Below, piece after piece: positions 31,345-37,381 of a stretch of 37,381 nucleotides of DNA (positions are counted from its first letter, which is position 1; each line of letters starts with the position of its first letter). The position numbers and the translations under genes are program-made. The notes beneath the pieces were generated by a model. The model was not told the origin of the DNA. It saw only the letters and a program-made list of their open reading frames with translations, and did no database searches. The stretch spans positions 1 to 37,381 of IMG/VR virus record IMGVR_UViG_3300017917_003260; one strand, given 5' to 3'. Source of the DNA: a virus.

Positions 31345-34300
31345 ATGTCACAAATAGTAAAACTGCGTAGGAGTAGTGTATCTGGTCAAAAACCAACTAA
31401 CTCAAATTTACAATTAGGGGAATTAGCGTTAAATACTACCGATGGTAAGGTTTATATGTCTAAATCAGGTTCTCTCGGACCATCAGTTGAAGAATTAATC
31501 TCAACTAACACGGTTAATACAGGTTCAGTTAATATTAGTGGTAGTATTAATTTGACAGGGTCATTGACTACTACCGAAACACTTTCAGGTAGTATGTTAC
31601 ATATTGTATCAGGTTTTCAACCACAAATACAATTAAAAAACACAACAACAGGTAGAGAATATCATATAGGTACTGGTGGTCAAGGTTTACTTACCATTCA
31701 TGATGGTGACAACAACCCAATCGCACACTTTAGTACATCTTCTGTACATTTTCAAGTAGACGTAGAAGTTACGGGAAGTGTAAGTGCAACTGAATTTACA
31801 GGTAGTGGTTTAGGATTAATTAATGTACCGTTCCACATTAGTGGTTCAGATATTAGTGGAAACACATATAACAAAACATTTACGAAATTACAATTCGATG
31901 ATAGTACTGGTTTAAATGTAAATGAAACTGACCCAGGGACCGCATTTATATCAATCGGTTCTCACTTTAAAGATATTTTTGTTTCAGGTTCGCCAATATT
32001 AAGTGCGACTGGTTCTGATGCTTTTGAAATCATACCATTAGGTGGAATTGAAGTATCAACATCCATTACCGATACGAATAGTAATGGATATGTTAAAGAA
32101 TTAACAATCAGCACTACCAATTTATCATCATCAATAAATGATAGAATTGACATTGTTACTGGTTCGATAGATAGTTTAAATAATTTTTCTTCTAGTGTTG
32201 TATTAACATCACAAACAGGATCAATGACTGTTTTAAGTGCATCATATGCAGTAACTGCGGCATTTGCACTTAATGCGGGTGGAAGTAGTGGAGTTGCTAT
32301 TGGTGCATATCAAAAAATAGAACAAACAGTTGCGGCATCAACATGGAGTTTTGTACATAATATTGGACAAAGATATCCAATATTCCAAGTGTTCAATACT
32401 AACGGTGATGTTATTATACCAACACAAATCAGAACAATAGATGAGAATCAAGCTGAAATTATTTTCTCAAGTGCTCAAAGTGGTACTGCAATTGCCTCTC
32501 TTGGTGGAGGTAACGGTGCTACAGAACAATTTAGTGCAAGTACATTATGGACAGTTGACCACAATTTAGGAACAGATTATCCTGATGTAACAGTTTGGGA
32601 TTCTAATAAAAATATTGTTTTTCCAAATAGAATTGAATCTGTAACATCAAATCAAATTAAGATTTATTTTAGTGTTCCTGTTGCAGGTCACGTTAGCGTA
32701 TCAAGAGGTGGGCATATATTGTCAGGTTCGGTAACTTGGGGTTCATTATCAGGTAAACCATCTGGTTTGGTTTCGGGTTCATCTCAATTAACATCATCAT
32801 ATGATACAAGATATGTTTTAAGTGGAAGTATAACACAAACAACTTGGGATAATATTGCAAATAAACCCGGAGGTTTAATATCAGGTTCGATACAGGTTAA
32901 CATTGCCGATACAACAGGTTATTCAACTTTAAGTAGCTCAATTGCAACAATTAACACAAATCAAGATAATAAAATATCTTCACTTGAAACCGCAAGTGGA
33001 AGTATTAGAACTGATTTCAATTCGTTTACTTCATCATACACAACAGTATCGGGGTCATTAGATAGTCGTTTAGATGTATTAGAGGCATATAGCGGTTCAC
33101 AATTAGTACCATCATCCTCAATGTCATTTAGAACATTACAGACAGATGTGTACTGTAAAAATTTGTCAGGCACTCAAATAAATAAGGGTACTGTTGTTAG
33201 AATTACAGGTGCGGTTGGTGATAATCCTTTAATCGGTGTTGCTTCTCTTTTAACTGAAGGACAGTCGGCCAATACATTAGGTATTGCAACTGAAAATATT
33301 CCAAACGATGGTTTTGGTTTAGTAATTACTGAAGGTGTTTTAACAGGTGTTAACACCGATGGAATGACTGCAGGTCAATTACTATTTTTAGGTGCAAATG
33401 GAACATTTACAACATCATATCCTGTTCCCCCAAATCACGGAGTTAGACTGGGTGAAGTATTAAGAGTACAACAAAACAATGGCTCAATATATGTTCGTAT
33501 AGATAACGGTTCGGAATTAGGTGAAGCACACGACGTTCTTGATTCAACAACAAGTACATCATATGGTGACTTATTAGTAAAAAGCGGAAGTGTTTGGATT
33601 AATAGTAGAAGTTTAAATGGTAATTATGCGGTTACAGGTAGTTTAACTATCACACAAAATTTAACGGTATTAGGTTCGTCATCAATCACATACGTTACCG
33701 CGTCTCAGTTGGCGATTAGTTCGTCAGTTATATCGGTTAACGTGTTTGAGCCGGTTGAAAGATTCGGAGGATTAAAAGTATATGATAGTGGTAGCTCAAA
33801 TGCGACTGCATCATTGTTATGGGATAGTTTACATAACCATTGGATTTATCAAAATGTAAGTGGAAGTAACTACTCAGGTGGTATGTTAATATCCGGACCA
33901 AGAAATACAGGTTCATTGGGTGACGAACCAACATTAACAAGCGGAAGAATAGTTAAATCTGTTGGTGGAGACCACATTGATAATTCAATAATAATTGAAA
34001 GTGGAACAACTATCACTGTTGAAGGTAGTCTTAGTGCAAATTCATTAACTGGTTCAATTAATTTTAATAATTTAACAAATATACCTACATTGGTTTCAGG
34101 TAGTGAACAATTAACAGGTTCTTATGATACAAGATATGTTCTTAGTGGAAGCATAACACAAACCACTTGGGATAATATTGCAAGTAAACCTGACGGTATT
34201 ATAAGTGGAAGTTCACAAATTGTTGAATTAGGTTTCTTAGAAACAAGTTCATTCAATACAATGTCATCATCAATCAATACGAGAGTTGGGACATTAGAAA

Positions 34301-35334
34301 CAAGTGATTATAATCAAGATGCTAAATTATCTTCGTTAATTAATAAAACAGGTAGTTATGCAACAACAGGTAGTAATTCATTTATCGGCAATCAAAATAT
34401 AAATGGTAACTTATCGGTAACAGGTAGTGTTGTTATTTCAGGTTCATTAGATTTATCAAATGCAAATATTGATAATTCAAGATACCTACACACACAAACA
34501 ATAGGTTCGATATCATGGACAATATATCATAATTTAAATTACAATTATCCAAATGTAACTGTATATGATTCGGACAATAAAGTTATGTTACCTGCAGATG
34601 TTACATCTATAGATGCAAATACAACCGTAGTTACATTTGCAACTTATGAAAGTGGACATGCTTTAGTTTCTGTGGGAGGTATATCAACAGGAACTGCAGA
34701 TAGATTCCTATTTACCGCAACACCGGCAACAGGTTCGTGGGTAATTGATCATAACTTAGGTTACAAATATGTTAATATTGATGTTTATGATGAAAATGAC
34801 GAACAGTTAATTCCACAAAAAGTAACTGCAGTTTCAATTAATAGAACACAAATTGATTTTATTACACCAACATCAGGTAATGCAATTATAACAATCGGTG
34901 GAGCACGTTCAACATCGTTATTTACTCAAAATGGTTCATTCTATAGTACAACAAACAACATTGGAATTACAGGTTCGTTGGTTGTAACTGGTGAAGTTGA
35001 CGCCGCAAACTTTAACACAACTTCTGATAAGAAATTAAAAACAGATTTGGTTAGAATTGAAGGTGCATTAGATAAGATTGAAAAATTAAATGGTTATACA
35101 TTTAATTGGTTAGAAGAATATAGTGAAGATAAGACTAGACAAATTGGTATGATTGCCGATGAAGTTTATGAAGTACAACCTGAATTAATATCTAACAGAA
35201 CAATTATGTTAGGTGGAAAAGAGGAAGAAATAAAATTATTAGATTATTCTAAAGTAACTGCTTTGTTAATTGAAGCAATTAAAGAATTAAATGATAAAGT
35301 GACAAAAATAGAAAATAAAAGAAAGAAAAAATGA
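31345..35334 (+). CDS. Large tail fibre protein with self-cleaving C-terminal chaperone
   Basis: The protein has 1329 residues. The N-terminus (IVKLRRSSVSGQKPTNSNLQ, then LGELALNTTDGKVYMSKSG) is the attachment segment common in marine and T4-like phage fibres. The shaft is Ser/Thr/Gly-rich. Four copies of a W...HNLG unit of about 60 residues lie at about 322-388, 392-456, 1047-1112 and 1119-1188. The C-terminal 105 residues are an intramolecular chaperone of the endosialidase type (Peptidase S74), with TSDKKLKTDL (Ser1227, Lys1232), GYTFNW, IGMIADEV and LDYSKVTALLIEAIKEL. The Ser-Lys dyad suggests self-cleavage after trimer folding. The stop overlaps the next start (ATGA). Confidence 0.92.
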   Translation: MSQIVKLRRSSVSGQKPTNSNLQLGELALNTTDGKVYMSKSGSLGPSVEELISTNTVNTGSVNISGSINLTGSLTTTETLSGSMLHIVSGFQPQIQLKNTTTGREYHIGTGGQGLLTIHDGDNNPIAHFSTSSVHFQVDVEVTGSVSATEFTGSGLGLINVPFHISGSDISGNTYNKTFTKLQFDDSTGLNVNETDPGTAFISIGSHFKDIFVSGSPILSATGSDAFEIIPLGGIEVSTSITDTNSNGYVKELTISTTNLSSSINDRIDIVTGSIDSLNNFSSSVVLTSQTGSMTVLSASYAVTAAFALNAGGSSGVAIGAYQKIEQTVAASTWSFVHNIGQRYPIFQVFNTNGDVIIPTQIRTIDENQAEIIFSSAQSGTAIASLGGGNGATEQFSASTLWTVDHNLGTDYPDVTVWDSNKNIVFPNRIESVTSNQIKIYFSVPVAGHVSVSRGGHILSGSVTWGSLSGKPSGLVSGSSQLTSSYDTRYVLSGSITQTTWDNIANKPGGLISGSIQVNIADTTGYSTLSSSIATINTNQDNKISSLETASGSIRTDFNSFTSSYTTVSGSLDSRLDVLEAYSGSQLVPSSSMSFRTLQTDVYCKNLSGTQINKGTVVRITGAVGDNPLIGVASLLTEGQSANTLGIATENIPNDGFGLVITEGVLTGVNTDGMTAGQLLFLGANGTFTTSYPVPPNHGVRLGEVLRVQQNNGSIYVRIDNGSELGEAHDVLDSTTSTSYGDLLVKSGSVWINSRSLNGNYAVTGSLTITQNLTVLGSSSITYVTASQLAISSSVISVNVFEPVERFGGLKVYDSGSSNATASLLWDSLHNHWIYQNVSGSNYSGGMLISGPRNTGSLGDEPTLTSGRIVKSVGGDHIDNSIIIESGTTITVEGSLSANSLTGSINFNNLTNIPTLVSGSEQLTGSYDTRYVLSGSITQTTWDNIASKPDGIISGSSQIVELGFLETSSFNTMSSSINTRVGTLETSDYNQDAKLSSLINKTGSYATTGSNSFIGNQNINGNLSVTGSVVISGSLDLSNANIDNSRYLHTQTIGSISWTIYHNLNYNYPNVTVYDSDNKVMLPADVTSIDANTTVVTFATYESGHALVSVGGISTGTADRFLFTATPATGSWVIDHNLGYKYVNIDVYDENDEQLIPQKVTAVSINRTQIDFITPTSGNAIITIGGARSTSLFTQNGSFYSTTNNIGITGSLVVTGEVDAANFNTTSDKKLKTDLVRIEGALDKIEKLNGYTFNWLEEYSEDKTRQIGMIADEVYEVQPELISNRTIMLGGKEEEIKLLDYSKVTALLIEAIKELNDKVTKIENKRKKK
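32310..34906 (+). repeat. Four W-HNLG domain copies and a duplicated linker in fibre gene 3
   Basis: Copies lie at about 32310-32512, 32520-32710, 34486-34680 and 34702-34906. Shared core: Trp, then [VIF]xHN[LI]G, a [YV]P strand, a conserved Asp, a Pro and a final G-G. A second duplication, coding SYDTRYVLSGSITQTTWDNI, lies at about 32797 and 34117. The copies differ in sequence, so this is ancient protein duplication and not DNA repeats. Confidence 0.75.
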
Positions 35335-37381
35335 GAATAGACGGACCTCAAATTACAGGTAGTTTTACTTTAAACGGAGACGGTGTTGCCGATTTAGATG
35401 TTTTAGTAACCACGTCATCATTTAATATGATGACAGCTTCAATGGCAACAACTGCCAGTAACATTTTTATTGGAACTCAAACACATAGTGGGTCAATAGT
35501 ACCATCAGTTAATAATACATATGACTTAGGTTCACCGACACATCAATTTCGTCACGTCTATATTTCAACAGGTTCATTATATATTGATGGGACAAAAGTT
35601 TTAGGTTCAACAAGTTCTGAATTACAAATAACAACAGATGTTGGGCAATCTTTTAAAGTATTAGAAACGGGTGCCGACACAATTACATTACAAAGTAACG
35701 ATGGAAATGTTACATTAACATCAACAGGTGGTGGGGATATTATTATGGACCCAAGTACCGGTGTTATTGGTTTAAAAGGAACTGTAACAATTTATACGGG
35801 AAATAAAATCACATCAAGTGATGGTAACTTAATACAATTTGGTAATGGTATTGCAATCACGGGAAGTATTGTTGCAACAGGAACTAATTTAATATCAGGC
35901 TCATCACAAGTGTTAAACGGCAGTGGTGTTTGGAGTGGTAGTGCACAATTACCAGGAGGCATTGTATCAAGTTCTTCACAAGTAACAAATTACGGATTTG
36001 CAACAACTGGAAGTAACAACTTCATTGGAACACAAACAATAACAGGTTCACTTTATATAAGTTCCGATTTAGTTGTTCAAGGTTCATCATCACTTCAAAA
36101 TATAACAGCATCTGCGGTAAACATTGGTACAAATATTATAAATTTAAACACCGATAATCCTGCAATTAGATTTGCGGGATTAAGTATTTTTGACAGTGGT
36201 TCGATTGGTGGTTCTGGTTCTTTTTTATATGATGCGGTACAGGACGAATTTATTTTCGTACATAGAGGTGATGGTGCTAATATAACATCATCTGTTGTGT
36301 TAATGGGTCCTCAGACATATAATAATGTTGGTAATGAAACATACCCAACAACAAATAGAATATTAAAAAGTACAGGTAATGAACATATTGGTGATAGTAT
36401 TATAAGTGAGACCGGTGGTGGAATTGGTATTAATGGTAATCTATCTATCACTGGTAGTATTGTTGCATCGGGTACAAGTTTAGTTTCTAGTTCCGCACAA
36501 GTATTAAACGGAACAACAATTCATTCAGGATCTTTCTTTAATGGTATAACTGTTGTATCAGGTTCTGCACAAGTTGATGTGATGTCAACAACAAACATTA
36601 CAAGACTTGCAACAACAGGTTCAAATACATTTACAAGTGGACAAATAATAAGTAGTTCATTATCGATGCCAATTGAATTATGGCATGCTGACGGTAATGG
36701 TATTCGTTTTAGAAACGCAGATGCGTTTGGTAAAAGATGGGATTTGGTTTCTAGTGGTAACAATTTTGTACTAAATGAAACGGGAGTTAGTGGAAGACTA
36801 TTTGTTAGTTCAAGTGGGTTTTTCGGATTTAATACAAACTCACCAACAGAAATGTTACATGTTTCTGGTTCTTCAGCGGCAATTGCAATTAAGGTTGAAA
36901 GTGGTAGTAGCCATGCCGCCTTTTTAGAGGCAAGTGCGTATACAGGTTCAGTTAGAACTAGAGTACAATCAAATACAACTATGGGATTTGTTGGAACATT
37001 AACAAGTCACCCATTTGATGTTTTCGCGGGTAATTCGTTTTCAACTAGATACAATACTAATGGAAATGTAAATGTTGGATATCAGGGAGACCAAGGTGCT
37101 AAATTATATGTTCAGGCAAATCAAGCATCATATGCTGCATACATTGAACAAACAGGTGGTGCAACAAGTTCTTATGGTGGTTTAAGAGTAACTACAAATA
37201 GTACCGGTGTTTATAGTTTAAGAATTGATAATGCGGGAACTGAAATTTTCTCAGTAAAAGGTAGTGGAGTATCTTATGTTCAAAATTCATTAGGTGTCGG
37301 ATATAGTGACCCACAATATAGTTTACAAGTTAACGGATCAATTGGTTTAAGAGCAAATAGTCAAAATATTAAAGCAATAAC
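35331..37381 (+). CDS. Large fibre-like protein, 3' end cut by window
   Basis: The ATG at 35331 overlaps the previous stop (ATGA), and the frame stays open to the last base, about 683 codons. The product starts MRIDGPQITGSFTLNGDGVA. It contains fibre-type segments such as NTYDLGSPTHQFRHVYISTG, FGFNTNSPTEMLHVSGSS, LGVGYSDPQYSLQVNGSIGL and several 'SSAQVLNG' repeats. These are found in trimeric tail fibres, often followed by a chaperone domain beyond this window. It shares SGSSQV and similar strand patterns with fibre gene 3, suggesting common origin. Confidence 0.88.
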   Translation, partial: MRIDGPQITGSFTLNGDGVADLDVLVTTSSFNMMTASMATTASNIFIGTQTHSGSIVPSVNNTYDLGSPTHQFRHVYISTGSLYIDGTKVLGSTSSELQITTDVGQSFKVLETGADTITLQSNDGNVTLTSTGGGDIIMDPSTGVIGLKGTVTIYTGNKITSSDGNLIQFGNGIAITGSIVATGTNLISGSSQVLNGSGVWSGSAQLPGGIVSSSSQVTNYGFATTGSNNFIGTQTITGSLYISSDLVVQGSSSLQNITASAVNIGTNIINLNTDNPAIRFAGLSIFDSGSIGGSGSFLYDAVQDEFIFVHRGDGANITSSVVLMGPQTYNNVGNETYPTTNRILKSTGNEHIGDSIISETGGGIGINGNLSITGSIVASGTSLVSSSAQVLNGTTIHSGSFFNGITVVSGSAQVDVMSTTNITRLATTGSNTFTSGQIISSSLSMPIELWHADGNGIRFRNADAFGKRWDLVSSGNNFVLNETGVSGRLFVSSSGFFGFNTNSPTEMLHVSGSSAAIAIKVESGSSHAAFLEASAYTGSVRTRVQSNTTMGFVGTLTSHPFDVFAGNSFSTRYNTNGNVNVGYQGDQGAKLYVQANQASYAAYIEQTGGATSSYGGLRVTTNSTGVYSLRIDNAGTEIFSVKGSGVSYVQNSLGVGYSDPQYSLQVNGSIGLRANSQNIKAI

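Noticed and set aside
28064-37381. Diversity-generating retroelement or invertase-type fibre switching
   Set aside because: No reverse transcriptase, template repeat, or site-specific recombinase seen in the window; the repeats are coding shaft repeats.
1-37381. tRNA genes, CRISPR arrays, insertion sequences, integration sites
   Set aside because: No cloverleaf with matching arms, no regular spaced repeats, no transposase or integrase motif noticed on either strand.

Overview
This window looks like part of the genome of a large T4-like tailed phage (myovirus type) that probably infects a Bacteroidota (Flavobacteriia-like) host. The T4-like assignment rests on adjacent gene 47 (SbcD/Mre11-type) and gene 46 (SbcC/Rad50-type) recombination proteins, a Toprim primase, a phage sigma factor, baseplate-like genes and a long run of fibre genes. 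The host assignment is an inference. It rests on an AT-rich sequence with few Shine-Dalgarno sequences, A-rich or overlapping starts (TAATG, ATGA), promoter-like TATATTTG boxes of the Bacteroidota type, a ClpP with the Bacteroidota-style N-terminus, an H1-like protein of the Hc1 type, and a Bacteroidota-style signal peptide.

Layout: (1) 1-4637, virion genes, probably baseplate or fibre attachment, with a Thr-Pro tail on the 829-residue protein. (2) 4677-12049, replication and recombination: RuvC-like resolvase, primase, PD-(D/E)XK nuclease, gp47, a KEV-repeat protein, a small CxxC membrane protein, an unknown protein and gp46. A compact GC-rich element at 5337-5405, behind a TATTTATA box, looks like a small RNA or attenuator. 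(3) 12095-12769, ClpP. (4) 12819-14141, three membrane or envelope proteins, the first two overlapping out of frame, a candidate lysis (spanin-like) cassette. (5) 14146-17309, a small protein, the sigma factor and a multi-span membrane protein that seems to continue in the -1 frame past a run of ten A. (6) 17319-21632, an amidase-like protein, a ParB-like protein and acidic or zinc-ribbon proteins. (7) 21680-23311, small overlapping genes including the H1-like protein. (8) 23292-24091, the only minus-strand genes: two coupled genes, one of only 51 codons. (9) 24128-27984, a Cys-His-Asp protein, a Dam-type methyltransferase, a NusG-like factor, an AAA ATPase, thioredoxin and glutaredoxin. (10) 28064 to the end, four fibre-like genes separated by strong terminators; the last runs off the window.

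Two promoter-like box families appear. TATTTATA/G/C lies before the fibre genes, the membrane cassette, the small-RNA candidate and one further gene. TATATTTG and close variants lie before primase, clpP, the small-gene cluster and dam. The simplest reading is that the host polymerase reads the TATATTTG class early and the phage sigma factor (14646-15455) directs the TATTTATA class late, with the phage NusG assisting elongation. This is inference from sequence only.

I saw no tRNA, rRNA, CRISPR array, insertion sequence, integrase or reverse transcriptase. Gaps longer than 300 bases without a gene do not occur.
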